A stretch of 64,000 nucleotides of DNA from Melampsora larici-populina 98AG31 (GCF_000204055.1 NW_006768827.1:225682-289681), one strand, 5' to 3'. Shown: positions 1 through 12,462, numbered from the stretch's first letter. A program made the numbers and translations. Notes: generated from the letters alone by a model not told the origin.

Positions 1-9
1 TAGCTCTTA

Positions 10-1406
10 TTGATGGATACCACCAAGAAGCCATCAAGACCTCGTGCTAAACCGGCTGTTCGAAAAGCCAAACCTGTGACGGAGCCTACTACCCAATCTG
101 CGACGGAGCCTGTTACCCAATCCGCTACCCAATCTGCGACGGAGCCTGTTACCCAATCCGCTACCCAATCTGCGACGGAGCCTGTGGCAGCTGACAAAAT
201 ATCACCGCATGTTAAATGGGATGATGATGATGATTGAGCCATGATTGACATCTTGACCGCTGAACGCCAGCCAGCCGATGGCAAACCCATCGGACCCGAG
301 AACGCTACGACTGCTCATGGATTCAAAAATCCAACTTGGCAAGCGGTTGTCAAACGACTCAGAGGTAGCGAAAGGAAAGAAATCGATGGTGTCATTCATC
401 TAAGTCAACCTAAAGAGGTTCAGAACTGCAAGTCCCGATGGTACATAGTAAGCTTCTTTCCTTCACTTTCTCTCTTTCTTTTTCTTTAATTATTCTTTTA
501 TTTTCATTACAAACTAATCAAACTTCTTTTTTTTGCTTTGTTTTTTTATTGCTACTCAGTTACGTGACCTTTACGCCGATTACAAATATCTCGATTCACT
601 TAGTGGGGCTGGGTGGGTAGATGGATGCATTGACCTTCCTTACGAGGTCTGGCAACCAATCATTGCTGACAAAGTAAGTATCTCATCTTTTTATTCTTGT
701 TCTTTTATATAACTGAATTTGCTTTCGTCTCAGGGAAGTAAGAAGTCCAAAGACTACCTTCGATGCAAGGACCGACCTTGCTCCTTTGTTGGAGGGTCAC
801 AACGCAACTACCAAGTACACCAAAACGACGGTCAAGAAACCCGAAGCTCCACCTCCGGCAGCTTCCACTTCGACCATCGATCATGTCCCGGCGACTACGC
901 ATTCTCTTTCGCCAACCTCCTCCACATCCGACTTGCCCCTTGTCGACGATCCCGGCCATCCCAAGTCCGACAATGATCCTAGTTCAGATGACGCCCCATC
1001 CGCAAACCGACATGGTAAGTCTGCGGTGGTGCTCAAGGAACGTAACCCGGTTCGCAAGAAGAAACGAAGCGGTGTCGACATCGTTGATGGACTTTCATCC
1101 GATCTGCACGACATTGGGTCCCTTTTCAAGTCATCCCTCTCTTCAACTTCATCTGATTTGCACGACATGAGCACACTTCTAAAATCCTCGATCTCCTCAA
1201 CTTCGAGTGCTGTTCAATCAACTGCTGAACCTACAACCCCCAGATCAATCCATGGTCAAGCAGTACAGATGGTGTACAAGTCGACACTTACTCGTGATCA
1301 ACGTTGGAAAGCTGTAGAGTTATTTTTAGTCCAGCCTTTGCTGGCTGAGACTTACTTCAGCACTCCAGCTGAGGAACGTGATGACTGGCTTAAATCAAAG
1401 GTTTAG
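10..1406 (+). pseudogene. Myb/SANT-like DNA-binding protein of a Harbinger element (decayed)
   Basis: Not a clean gene. Exon 1 (about 10-447) begins with a Thr/Gln/Pro-rich tail and leads into a Myb/SANT-like domain of the kind that helps Harbinger transposases bind DNA: VKWDDD, then FKNPTWQAVVKRL, then CKSRW. Exon 2 (about 561-673) continues with DLYADYKYLDSL and GAGWVDG. The third exon ends at 1406 with a conserved-looking C-terminus (QRWKAVELFLVQPLLAETYF). An in-frame TGA at 235-237 interrupts the start of the SANT domain, and exon 3 is only open one frame off the phase delivered by exon 2, which suggests a frameshift near 735-745. The gene faces the transposase at 1877-3358. Confidence 0.7.
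87..189 (+). repeat. 36-bp in-frame tandem repeat
   Basis: A unit encoding roughly QSATEPVTQSAT recurs about three times inside the N-terminal exon of the Myb/SANT-like gene. The length keeps the reading frame, so it varies only the low-complexity tail. Confidence 0.75.
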
Positions 1407-1540
1407 GTGAGTCTTTATCTTCACTATTCATTCATTCATTGACTATTTCTTACTACAACTTTTTATTTATTTCATCTTTTACTTTCTCTATCTTTTCATG
1501 TATACTTTAACATAGAAAGAATTAAATTGATATCTTGTTA

Positions 1541-1736
1541 CCCAGATGCTCAGAAATAAACACATGTAGTCTTTAGTAGTCTTGACTTGTTTGCTCAGAA
1601 TTAAATATATACATGTAGTCTTGACTTGTTTGCTCAGAATTAAATATATAGTAGCCTTGACTTGTTTGCTCAGAATTAAATATATAGTAGCCTTGAATTG
1701 TTTGCTCAGAAATAAATAATACATGTAGTCTGAGTG
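1541..1736 (+). repeat. AT-rich tandem repeat, about 33-44 bp unit
   Basis: The phrase CTTGACTTGTTTGCTCAGAA followed by TTAAATATAT recurs three to four times with a degenerate copy at each edge. It lies between the two convergent Harbinger genes. The stretch 1407-1876 holds no gene apart from this array. Confidence 0.85.
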
Positions 1737-1876
1737 AGATTGACCTTGAATAAAGCAACAAATCTTTGATTAATAAATGTAAAATAAAGATTAAATAAGG
1801 TTGTATCTACACATGAGATCAATCATTCAAGAGCCTGGATATGGGATGGGTTGCCCATGTCTTTGTCTGCTGTGGT

Positions 1877-3358
1877 TTAATTTCTGTCTTCGTTGAGTCC
1901 CTTTTTGATAATCTGCCCACATATCAGCTGGAATTTTATCTCGAAACTTTTTAGCATTACTGTTACCTTGAGTTGTACTACCATAAGATCTTGAGTAACA
2001 GTTTGAGTTGTATCTTGAATGTCGGGAATAAATCCATCTCCAAATTGCGGATATTCTTCAGAAGAACCTTGTGGATCTTTCACACGTATGAAATTATGAA
2101 TAAAACACATAACAGTAACCATTGAAATTTGAATCTCTATAGTATATTGACAACCGTGAGCCATGATACTGAAGCGCTTCTTGCAGACTCCGAAAATACG
2201 CTCAATGACATTACGAGCACTAGCATGTCGAAGATTGAAAAGTTCTTCTGCATTTTGAGGTCTAAGATGAAAAGATGGAAAAGATGGGAAATAATAAGAA
2301 AAGATTGAGATTGATGAAAAGGATGATAAAAAAAGAAAGCTCACCTGAAACCTTTCTTTTCCCATTCTCGTAAATGATAACGGACTTTTCGAAAAGGAAC
2401 AAGACAAGTCTCGGTGAGAGCAAAGCCAGCATCACCAAGATAATACTTCCCAGCTGGAATTGCAAGATCACGACTTCGAGCCAAACTCCAAAGAGCACCG
2501 TCAGCCATACTTCCTTCAGCTCCAACCAATAAATAAATAAATTCCATGTTGAAGTTGCACGCAGCAAGGACGTTTTGAGAAGTGTAGCCTTTACGATTAG
2601 AGAAAGGAATGAACTCGGAAGCCGGAGGAGTGACCGGAATATGGGTACCGTCAATTGCACCAATGCAGTCTTTAAAGTAAGGCATGAACTTGGGATTTGA
2701 AGAGAAATCATCAGGGAGCGGTGTGTTGGCATCGGGAAGAGGAATGTATTTTCCGAGTAAATCACCGTTATCGGAGATTCCCTTGACAAGGTGATTAATT
2801 ATTCTATTCAAAAAAAAGAAGACATGTCAGAAGAAATTGATAGAATTTTTTTTAAAAAAAAACTGACTTAGAAATACTATCAGCAGATCTTTGGAAACGG
2901 TTCTGAAGTTTGCGATTAGAGAGACCGGTTATGAGAGTATAGAGTAGGAGAGCTAATTTCTCAGTCACCGTGATAAAACGTGAGTCAAAAAGAATTCCAG
3001 CATCTTGAAGAACTGAGCGTAGTTCGAAGAATACATGTTTTTGCATGCCAAGATTATCGTAGAAAACTGAATTATTTGGATTATTGATGAGTTCATCAAT
3101 CCAAGCTTGACCACTGAGCATGGAAGTGAGGCGTGGTGTTTTGTAAAGTTGTGGAAGGAGCTGTTGAATACAGATCTGAGTACCAATGCTCAGATATGAG
3201 AACATGGTAAAATGATGTTCTTGAGTAGCAAGAACTTTTTTGATGAATTGCAATTGTAACAATTTGTGGGTTTGGGAGTAGTGATGAACCGCAGTAGCTC
3301 TCGAAACAGATCGAGGACGGTGCTGGATTGCACTCGAAGTCCTGTGGTGTGAGGACAT
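1877..3358 (-). CDS. PIF/Harbinger (HARBI1-like) DDE transposase
   Basis: Three exons read on minus: 3358-2868, 2803-2345 and 2261-1877, giving 444 residues; both introns join in phase 2 and use GTCAGT and GTGAGC donors. The DDE nuclease triad of the Harbinger family is visible: Asp in GAIDGTHIPV, Asp in YYLGDAGFAL, and Glu in VIERIFGVCKKRF, followed by the usual CFIHNFI. The N-terminal exon carries the helical region (LSNRKLQNRFQRSADSISK). The enzyme cuts and joins element ends in the nucleus, normally with the Myb/SANT partner whose gene is adjacent. No nonsense codon is seen. Expression cannot be judged from sequence. Confidence 0.9.
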
Positions 3359-3371
3359 CGCAAGTCAATTG

Positions 3372-3505
3372 CTATGAAAGTTGTTTGTAGGTGAACGACA
3401 ATGATGACGAAGGTCTTTAATGACCGTTTTGGTTTTTTTTATGAAGCTCGTTTGTAGGTGAACGAGAAGAACGATAAGAATGGTCTTTGATGACCGTTTG
3501 ATTCT
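3372..3505 (+). repeat. Sub-terminal direct repeat of the Harbinger element
   Basis: Two copies of about 60 bp sharing TTTGTAGGTGAACGA and GGTCTTTGATGACCGTTT (second-copy form) lie back to back between the transposase start and the element end. Sub-terminal repeats in Harbinger elements can be transposase or Myb-protein binding sites. That role is inferred. Confidence 0.6.
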
Positions 3506-3549
3506 TTTTGGGGAAGACAATCGATCAGATTGTATTTCATCATTATCGT

Positions 3550-3700
3550 TACCGAACAGCGATATGTGACCTCCGTTTGGATTTCTGTTCGGTAATCTCA
3601 ATTCCCGAAATACGATATCTCTATCTGCCCCTTCATATAGGGGCAAAACGAAATTTCGTTTTCAGGTCACATATTTCACGAAAAGGAACCGAACGGGCCC
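3550..3700 (+). repeat. Terminal region of the Harbinger element
   Basis: It contains the inverted pair GATATGTGACCT / AGGTCACATAT and the palindrome GCCCCTTCATATAGGGGC, and ends in ACCGAACGGGCCC before TTA. A diverged copy of the last 75 bases is found at 6736-6816. Confidence 0.75.
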
Positions 3701-4025
3701 TTAGTTATCCCTAACGCCTTGCCATCCATAGCCGTAACACTCTGGAATGAGTACATAAGGCTAAGTCCCTTATGTACTCTGTACGCCCATACACTTAAGC
3801 CTCACTGCTCATACTCCGCCCCGTAGACAACGGTCCAACCTGCGTGCCTTGCCTGAACCCCACATCATCGAAAAGAAGACGGTGAGTCAATCAATCCATT
3901 TTTACCATTTTCTTTCTTTTTTCTGACCGATCAGACCTCTATGTGTTGCTTCGCGTTTCAGTTCATATCATCCCAAGACTAAGACCCAGGCTGAGTTAAC
4001 TTCTTATGTTTCTCACTCAGCTTGT

Positions 4026-5668
4026 ATGCCAGACCCGGTTCCAAGACTTCCAAAAATAACAACTTCAAATGATCGTGCGAATTTATCATCTATGCCAGTC
4101 GAAACAATAGAGATGATTGTATACTGGGTTTATCATCTTCCTCCAACTCAGCAAGATTATCAGAATCAAGAGATCGAAAGCGGTCTCAATGGAAATCATT
4201 ATCCACGTCTTCAAAAATTTCGAAAAACAAATGATAGTCAGTACATCTGCTAATCAACAATCTCACCATTCAGTTGCTATTCACCTTCAATCACGATCCA
4301 TTTGACAAGCATTCCCTTGCGTGCTTCTGTTTCAGATACCATATTTATCTGCTGCGCTGACAATCGCACCTTCGTGGGCTTCCCTAGGTCTCCCTTTGGA
4401 CGACATTCGATCACTTGGCTCAGTTGATCGTTCGTTCTATCAAATGTGTTCTATGTATCTTTTTCAGGTAGTTAATTGATTATTATCATCCTATTCCGAT
4501 GATACAGCAACTGATGCAATGATTTCGATTTCCTTCCCAGGGTTTTGATTTCGAAGGGTTTACGGTTGATAGATTAAAGTTTGCCATCAAAGAAATCATC
4601 AAAAGACATTCAAATCAAGTCGTAAACCTCCGCTGGAGAGTCTCGGGACATGATTCAGTTTCAGAGCAGCATGTAGACCTATTGGATGCAAGCAGATGTT
4701 ATCAGTTGCGATCTGAACTTTTAGTCATAATCCTAGGATCTTGTCCTCATATCACCAGTCTCGACATTGATCTAGATCCAAACCCTTTCATACCTATCAA
4801 CAACATGGAAAAAATGGACTTACCAAGCTTTGAAGACTCTTTGACGTCATTTCAGTCTGGAAATCGAATGCGAAACTTATTTATTAGACCCGTCTCTCAA
4901 CTTATCTCACTTACTCATCTCTCACTATCATCTCCTCTTGAACGACCGCCTTACACAGAAAGCTTCTTGGTAGAAATTCTCTCCGACCTTTCTGAACTCC
5001 AAAGTTTTTCTTGTTCAAGGATTGATACTACTCAACCAAAGCCTTTGGATGACCGACTAGCTTGCCGATCTCCGCTTGGAATTCATCTCGCTTCGCTTAC
5101 TCACCTTGTTGAATTGGAGTTGGAATACGCAAGATGTTTTGATTTCAGTTGGAATCAACTCGAGTGGAAAAGTTCATTGAAGGCCTTGTCATTGACAAAC
5201 TGTGATCGAGTCTCAGTAACCGTCTTGCTTGGTTTTGTGGAAGTGTTTAAATCGACCTTAACGACACTCATATTTGTTAGGCTTGCTTTTTATGAGCCTG
5301 ACAGCTTGATTTCAGTTCCACTTCCAAATGATCAATTTCAATTTGAATTGCCTAAGCTGACCAATTTAGAAATCATAAGCGACACAAGCATTCAAATCTC
5401 AAGAGCTTTTGAACATTCAAAGAACCTTTCATGGCTCTCGTTGGGTAACGCTCCGCTTCACCGACATCAAAATTTGGAAAATTTAATCGATGAACAACTG
5501 TGGCCTAATCTGAAAAAGCTAGAGCTCGCAAGTTCCAAGTCTTACAATCTTGAAGACATTGAAGGTTTAAAAGACTCATGTGAGAGAGATGGCATTGAAA
5601 TAATTTTCACTGATTTGGATGATGATGATAGTGATGATGGGATGAGGAGGATGATATCTATTAACTAG
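4026..5668 (+). CDS. F-box-like / leucine-rich-repeat family protein 1
   Basis: Three exons: 4026-4236, 4388-4467 and 4541-5668 (472 residues). The 80-nt second exon and intron phases (1, then 0) are shared with the paralogues at 6844, 25438 and 28993, which fixed the splice choice; an alternative acceptor at 4309 also keeps frame. The N-terminus (LSSMPVETIEMIVYWV) resembles the start of an F-box, then IRSLGSVDRSFYQMC, then a long leucine-rich domain (LRSELLVIILGSCPHITSLDIDLDP region; LASLTHLVELELE) ending in LWPNLKKLELA and an acidic tail. By analogy it could be a substrate adaptor of an SCF ubiquitin ligase, but no partner is visible and the F-box match is weak. Confidence 0.75.
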
Positions 5669-6735
5669 AAAAATATGTCCACAGTGTTCAGGGTGAGGAT
5701 TGTAATTTGTATGGTGGCTGGGCCTGAGATTATAAACTGGAAGGACATTCTTATTATTTATATTACTTTAGCTCAGGTTCAGGAGTCTTTTTTTGTTGAT
5801 GAGGTGTCATATTTACTTATGATGATCCAAACATTGACATGTACTCAAGCCTGTGGAAATTATCTTACTAGGCTCTTGGGCTTTGTGTATACCTTGCAAA
5901 ACATTTTATTAGTCAATATACAAAATTCATGGCAGCTTTGAGTGTGTCAAGCTCAATGATCTGTGCCAGTTTCCATCCATCCATCCATTTACCATTCAGA
6001 AATCAAATGGTGTACAGATAATGGACCCTCACTCGGTAGCCACATCAATCGATCTCCTAGTACAAGAGAGGATCAGGCAATCGGCATCAGATAAACGAAC
6101 ACGCCAAGAAGCTAGGTTAAGAAAGTACCGTGTGATGATTCAGAGTCGATATGATTCATGAAGGGAATGAGATATACGCAGTGGACCTTGATGATTGTTG
6201 ATTCCCCGGTGCCCATACTATATGAACACGTTTCTGATAGCAGGTTTGTAGAGGGAAACAAGAGTTTGGTTCAGTCTCTTCAGTTTCCTAGTTCGTCAAC
6301 AATAACATGGACCTTAAGCCCATGAAAGCCCATAAACTGCAGAATGACTGGCAATATGTGGCTTGCCAAAACCCTTGGTAACCTTTGCTTATGAGATGGT
6401 AAACCCATGAAATGGAATCCTACCTTCTCTGTGTAGTGCCACTCGTTCTTTTTTGACGATGCATTCCTGAAGGTATATGCGCCGACGCTCTGATCCAACA
6501 ACGTAATAATGATCACTGGGTGCCAGTGACTCACTGAAAGCCACTCTGTATCCTACAACCGAAGTTGACGATGCGTACTCTGGTTACTGAAACCGACCTC
6601 TAACCTTTTGAGCACTAAGGACCGAGGCGCAGCTTGAGATATACAATATTTCGATTGTGTCACGATCGGATCTCAAGTGGAGATGAACCTTATCACCTTC
6701 AAATATACACACCTTCGAGTTAAAAGACGACAATC
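5669..6735. other. Intergenic stretch, no gene recognised
   Basis: Short open frames exist on both strands, for example 6280-6534 minus, but none has a recognisable domain, intron structure or paralogue in the window. This reads as spacer between two family members. Confidence 0.5.
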
Positions 6736-6816
6736 TCCATGTGCCCCTTGAGATAGGGGCAAATCAAACTTTGGTTTTAAGGTCAGAGAATATCTGAAAA
6801 GTACCCGAACGGGCCC
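6736..6816 (+). mobile_element. Solo Harbinger-type terminus
   Basis: The stretch GCCCCTTGAGATAGGGGCAA, then TTTGGTTTTAAGGTCA, then ACCCGAACGGGCCC repeats the order of motifs at the right end of the 1-3700 element, with substitutions. No matching left end was found in 5669-6735, so this is a remnant or one end of a much-decayed MITE. It stops 28 bases before the first possible start codon of the next gene. Confidence 0.75.
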
Positions 6817-6843
6817 TTCTAAACCCAAAAGATAAAAATCATA

Positions 6844-8501
6844 TTGGAAAAAGTACAAATCAACCAAGACATGTCCTCTACATTGGAAAATCATGAGTCG
6901 CGTGCATCAATCACATCAGAAACCAAATCACCCAAAATCGCATATAATTTATCATCCATGCCACATGAAGTGAAGGAAACCATTGTCGAATGGCTTTATC
7001 TTTCATCTCAAATAAACCAGCTACTCCGTCGACATTGGCAATACGATATCCCTCACGGTCAGTGTCTTTACATGCGGCGTTATTTTCGCTTGATCGAATA
7101 GTTTTCCAAATCGACATCGATCTGACGCTGATTCAATTTGTTGACGACTCAGATTCCATCGGCTTCTCTAGGCTTGAATCTGACGAAGAGTCTACCAGTG
7201 AGATCGAATTGTACAGAGACACTTCTTTGATCGACATTGGATCACTCGCTTCCGTCAATAAATCGTTTTATGAAATATGTCGTCCGTATCTCTTTGAGGT
7301 CCGTTCATTTCCTAAAGCCAGACCCTCAATGGCTCCGCTTTCCACGCTTGATTGACTGATCCGTTGGTCATCTTCGGTGCTCCAGCGGTTTGAATTCTAC
7401 CGCCATCGATCTGAAAGAATCAGGTTTACACTTGAAGAAATCATTGAAAGACATTCGATACATGTCAGGAACATCTGGTGGAGAAGTCCGACTGCGAGGA
7501 AATATCGACCTGACCTCTTACTTGAGATCTTACAAGCTTGCCCTCGCCTGACCCATCTAGATATTGAGATTAATACAAGAGAACAAAAAATTCGACCCAC
7601 AGCAGATTCCCCATGGTCTCATCATCAATTCTTGATAGATAGGTTTATTGAACCTATCTCTCAAATGAACTCTCTCACTCATCTTTGTCTCTCGTCACTT
7701 TATGTGGACCTACCTCGCTTCTCAGAACACTTCTTAGTCAGAATCCTCTCAAATCTTCGTCAACTTGAAAGCTTTACTTGCTCCGGGATTAGCTCAAGTG
7801 TTTCTAAGAGGTCAACCGATCAATCACCAGTTGGATTGCTTCTTGCTTCCTTACCTCATCTCACTCACCTGGACCTACGTGAGGCACAATGTTTTGATGC
7901 TACTTGGAGCCGACTAAATTGGAGCTGCTCACTCAAAGAATTAAGTTTGAAAGACTGCAATCGCGTTTCAATGGCAACCTTGCACAAATTCACCGAGTTC
8001 TTTGCATCCACTCTCACCAGACTATCACTGAATAATGTACCAATTTATCATGATGAAGATTGGTGTGATGATCGATCCACTGATTTCATGAGAAACAGAA
8101 TACGATTTGAACTACCTAAACTCACCATCTTAGAGATGTCAAGTGGATTACCTATTCCATTCTTCAAAGCATTTCAGGCTTCAGAAAACATTTCAATGAT
8201 TTGCTTGCATAATACTTCCACTCTACGAAGGGTTGATATAGAGCAATTGATCCAGGATAAATTCTGGCCCGCTCTGCAAAAACTACAGGTCACACGTCGG
8301 ACATCTTATTTCACACCAGCTCGAATCCAAAGTTTGAGGGAGGTATGTAATAGAGCTGGAGTTGGATTTCATTTCGATACCCGTGTTCGTGATAATGATG
8401 AAGCACCCGAGTTTCATGCCTTTGAAATCGCTATGAGTATGCTTAATCGTGGGAACAACAATTTTCCGAGCGATGAGGGCATAGATGATGATGCTCATTG
8501 A
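6844..8501 (+). CDS. F-box-like / leucine-rich-repeat family protein 2
   Basis: Exons 6844-7057, 7219-7298 and 7386-8501 (469 residues; a start at 6871 is equally possible). Exon 2 is again 80 nt with a phase-1 start, though its acceptor and the GTCCGT donor that follows are weak; a splice at 7101/7102 also keeps frame and would lengthen the exon. N-terminal F-box-like segment LSSMPHEVKETIVEWLYL, then IGSLASVNKSFYEIC, then leucine-rich repeats (LLASLPHLTHLDLREAQC; LKELSLKDCNRVSMATL) and an FWPALQKLQVT motif near the end. It is the most diverged of the four intact-looking members. A Harbinger-type terminus sits immediately upstream and may contribute promoter sequence. Confidence 0.72.
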
Positions 8502-9917
8502 TGAATCTCGAAATCTCTTTCTTGAATGTATTATACGAAGTCCTCTTCGGACAGAGCTAAACGTCTTGTAGTAGACATACATGTATCTATTTCTACCACC
8601 TCAGAGTGAAGAGACTGACTGTCCAGGCAATTTGATTCTGATTCTTTGAAGTTCCTTCAACAATCAACTCTAATTGTTTGTCCTTCATCAAATGGTATCT
8701 TTACCCTGCCTGCTCAAGGTTCAGGAAGTGGCATTGAACCCTTCTTGGGTATGACTCATCCGATGACAAAGGAGTCAACTCGGCTATGTAACAGTACATA
8801 TGTGGTATGTGAGATGGGAACTATAAACTCAGGAAACCATGCAAAAGTTTAGAAATGGTTTCCAACTTATGAACACAAAGCAACACTGGAAAAAAAATAT
8901 ACGCAAACTGCATGACTCGCCAGTGGCATGAGGTCCTCTCACAGAAGGAGGGATACGGCTTCCTACCTATCACTCGGAGCCGCTCGGAGACGCCTGGTCC
9001 TTCACCACCCTTCCTTCAAATTGAACTCCCAGGATTTTTCTATCAAGCCGAGCCGCACTGTTGGAATTCCGGGGAAGATAGATATCACTGGAATTTTCTC
9101 TTAATTTGTCACTGCAATGGCTTGCAATGGAATTGTAGTTGAAAGCTTTGTACTTCGATCGAATTGCGCGAACGGTGACATAAGGATCATGTGTTCCAAA
9201 GAATTGGAGCCTGCGCGAAGCGCGGAAAAATTTAGCGCGGAAGTGGAAAGTGCGGAATTTCATACACATCCGTACAGATAGCTCTCGAAGAGCATTGTCC
9301 AGATTGGGAAGGTGGCTTCCTTCGAACACGTTTCATCTTAAGAAGAGCGCTGGGTCATAAAAATGATACAAACATAGAATGTTGGGTAAACAAAAAAAAG
9401 ACAGGGAACCACAAGGAACAAGGCCTATCAGTGTCTTTGAAAGACCTCGTCTCGATGCTTGACGAAAGGTCAAGACTCCCAAGATTCAGACTGCACAGCA
9501 AAAAAAAGAAGGAAGGTGGATGCCATTGATCGCACGCTCTGATGCACAATCCAACGGCGACTCTGACATTCAGATTGTTTACAATTGAAACGTATTTATC
9601 GATCTTTCGCTCGTTTGGAGTACTTTTGTTTGAAATATAAGATTGATCATTTGTGCTCTTTAGTTTGTCTTACACTTTTGGTGTGTTATCTTGATTAATC
9701 TAAGATCAGATAGACAGATCCATCTTGAAGCCTTATCGATAGTTGTCTAAGTATTTTCATTTGCTGATCGATCGTTCAAGTCAGTCAAAGTATCAAACAA
9801 TATCAAGATCAAAGTTTCAAATGATATCGTTTGTTATCTTTCAAGACTTTGATGATTCAGCAAACACTTTCTTCTTTCTCAATTATTTCAGGCGGACGCT
9901 TTTGAAGTGATCTAATG
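8502..9917. other. Intergenic stretch, no gene recognised
   Basis: No coding region supported. The segment 8930-9320 is GC-richer than its surroundings and has short GCGCGG-type inverted motifs, but no paired element ends were found. Confidence 0.45.
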
Positions 9918-9919
9918 TA

Positions 9920-9948
9920 CAGTCAGTTGCAGAAAGTTTGAAAAAATC
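9920..9948 (+). repeat. Left terminal inverted repeat of the mariner element
   Basis: Starts CAGTCAGTTGCAGAAAGTTT and is preceded by TA at 9918-9919. It is the exact reverse complement of 14601-14629. Confidence 0.97.
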
Positions 9949-10306
9949 TGAGCCAAACGAAAGGTCATGTGGTCCGTGCGCGATCTAGAAGTATACGAAA
10001 CCTGGCAGCCGTCTGGAAGCCACATCCCGCCAAAAACCTCCATCAGCTTCTGACCCATACCGAATCCCAGTTCATTTTGTTGATTACACCATTCCATGCC
10101 AACGATCCTTTCCGCAACCATCTCACCCACAAGTTGACCGTCCTTTTTTTTCTGGACTGACCGTTTTGGGATGCACGATCGACTCACGGCCTGATCGCAT
10201 TGCACCACAAGCTACCACAAGCCCTTGTCCTCGATCTTCAGCCTGCATCACTTTCAATCAAACACTGTTCAGATTGACAATTCTTATCCACCACCGCTTT
10301 CACATC

Positions 10307-12462
10307 ATGAACCGCCAAATCTCACCCGTGCCAAGTGGAATGGTTTCGACCCCTAGCCCGTAAGTGCAACTTTCTCGTGACTTTCAAAATCCGCCCTTAT
10401 GATGTTTTTGGCAATCGAGCTGACTCATGTTAACCACGACAGGAGTTGGGCTCAGCGTGCACGAGCGCTTGAGAGTCCACTGGCCCAAAAGCAAACCGGG
10501 ACCTCGATCAGGATCCCCATGCCGAGTCCGATGGAATCTCCTATCTCGTTGTCCCACTACTACCACCATGGGCTCTACGCCGGAAAAGATATCCACTCCC
10601 TGGTGTCTTCCAGCCTGCCTGATCTCGATCAAGTGATTCAAGAGACCCCCACGAAGTCCCATGGTAAGTAATCTGGTTGAAATTTCGCCTTCCCGCTAGC
10701 TAACCGTGGGATTCTGGGGTGTAGTAATGCGCCAGCTACCCGTTTCCAACCCAACATACCCTATCGAGATTGACCTACGCTCGTCCAGCCAGCCCTTTGA
10801 TGCACCGGAGGATACCCCCATGAAATCACAAGGTATAACATATACCGTTCCTCCCAGCGTCCTTTTGTGCCTCATGTTCTTCTCTCTTTTTCTGTTTCAC
10901 TTCTACCATCTCAAGCAGGTGCCCATGCAAAAGAGCCGAAAGCGATTATACTGGGACTGTCCAGCGAGGCGGACATGGGTGTGATAGCGATCACGAAGCA
11001 ATCGCAAGGTAAGTCGGTCTGGATGTGCTCAAAGCCGTTCCATGCTAACGTTGGCCATTGTTTTGGATTGCTTAACATCAGACATTGGCAAGCAAGCACC
11101 CGCGGATCCCATGCGCTCTCTATCTGTGGCGTTCACTCTCTACTTGCCCAAGGAAGCAGACTTGATGAAGGGCCCTTCTAAGTCTAAGAAGAAGGTGGCT
11201 TACTCCGCGATCTCTCTCCCTACCACCAATCAAACCTTTGACACGAACGGGGAAAGTATCACCCACCTGAAAAGCCGCCTCTTCCGCATCGCTAGCGAGA
11301 TCGATACTTCGGACGATGACAACTGTGGGAATGTTGTGATTCTCAAAACTGCGGATGCCAAGAATTTGGTCATCATCTCCGGCCACGTCAAGCAACACGA
11401 AGAGTTTGCGAAGGGCAAGGAGGTCCTGTTAAGTTCAAATGCCGATGTCGCTCGTTTCTTTAAGGCTGTCAGGGGATCGCCTCTCAAAGAGTGCGGTTTC
11501 ACTGTCACTATGGAGAACCCGCAGAAATCGGCTCAAGAAGCCGAAGATGTAAGTGTTTCTTTCTGTTTATATCCGCAAACCCTGCATCACATCCATGTAA
11601 CGTTTGCTAACGTTACCAACCTGTTCTTTGCAGGCGGTTTTGAAGAAAAAAGCGCGCTTGCGCGCTCAGAACGAGATCAACAACGTGAATACCACGCCGA
11701 ACAACCTTGCTTGATGTAGACCTGCGGACCCGGTCACGAAAGCCCTCAAGGCTTTGCAGATGCGTCACTCCTCCATGAAAACCAACAACAACAAGGGCTA
11801 TCGTATTTTCAATAAAGCCGACCTGTCCCAGAAGATGGACTTAACGTTTCGCCACATGATTTTATGGGCTCGTTTGTTGGTAAGTGTGTCTGCGACCTGG
11901 TATTTCCTTGATTGAATCTCACATCTTTTTTACTTTGCTACAGGCCGACAACACCAAGGATGTCACCATCGACGATCCACCACCGGACCATGAGGAGTTT
12001 GTCTGGAAAGACATAACCCTCCCTAAGCGGCCTCATCAGTCAACTCCGCTCCCTGAACCTAAGCGTCACAAGCCAATCAAAGATCGCCCGTACGTCAGAC
12101 CAGGCAGTTATGCGGAAATGCAGGGCGCCCACATCACTATTAATTTCGACACGCTCCAACGGGTCCGGTTCCGCAATACCCTAGATGATTATTTGGCCTA
12201 CTGCGACTTCAGCAATAAGGCATCTAAAGAGGTGGCTACCATCCTCATGGCGTATGGCGTGACCGGGTTTCACTATTTCTTATTTCCTGAAGTCATGAAT
12301 GTGCGTGATGTCCAAGCCTGGGGAATATCTTGGGCTAGCGCGATCGAGCTATTCACCCAATCTCGTCGTTTCTATCTCGCCGCTGTTGAGAACAAAGAGC
12401 GAAGATTGGCCAAGGGTAAAGGGAGGGCAGATTGCCCCACTATTGACAGTGATGATGATTAG
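10307..12462 (+). CDS. Accessory protein of the mariner element, function unknown
   Basis: Not recognised. Seven exons can be joined in frame with canonical GT-AG introns: 10307-10359, 10443-10663, 10725-10832, 10919-11008, 11082-11548, 11634-11879 and 11944-12462. Only one defect is seen, an in-frame TGA at 11712-11714 in exon 6, after which the same frame stays open to the end. Exon 5 encodes a basic segment (KSKKK) and a folded-looking region (NVVILKTADAKNLVIISGHV). The last exon carries a proline-rich basic linker and a helical module (LDDYLAYCDFSNKASKEVA, then TGFHYFLFPEVM) and ends acidic. Position inside perfect transposon ends and convergent to the transposase suggests a transposition helper or cargo gene; this is inference. 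Confidence 0.7.

Larger units (their letters stand above)
1..3700. mobile_element. PIF/Harbinger DNA transposon, left end outside the window
   Basis: Two convergent genes, a Myb/SANT-like gene on plus and a DDE transposase on minus, are the standard pair of a PIF/Harbinger element. The right end is read as CCGAACGGGCCC finishing at 3700 and followed by TTA, the usual Harbinger target triplet. The left end lies before base 1, so neither target duplication nor paired inverted ends can be confirmed here. The transposase reads intact while the partner gene carries a nonsense codon and a probable frameshift, so this copy is probably not autonomous. Confidence 0.85.

Noticed and set aside
1541..1736. 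CRISPR-like array
   Set aside because: The units are contiguous AT-rich tandem repeats without unique spacers, in a eukaryotic genome.
2262..2789. Second minus-strand frame over the Harbinger transposase
   Set aside because: It is a shadow of exon 2 in another frame; only the exon 2 frame carries the catalytic motifs.
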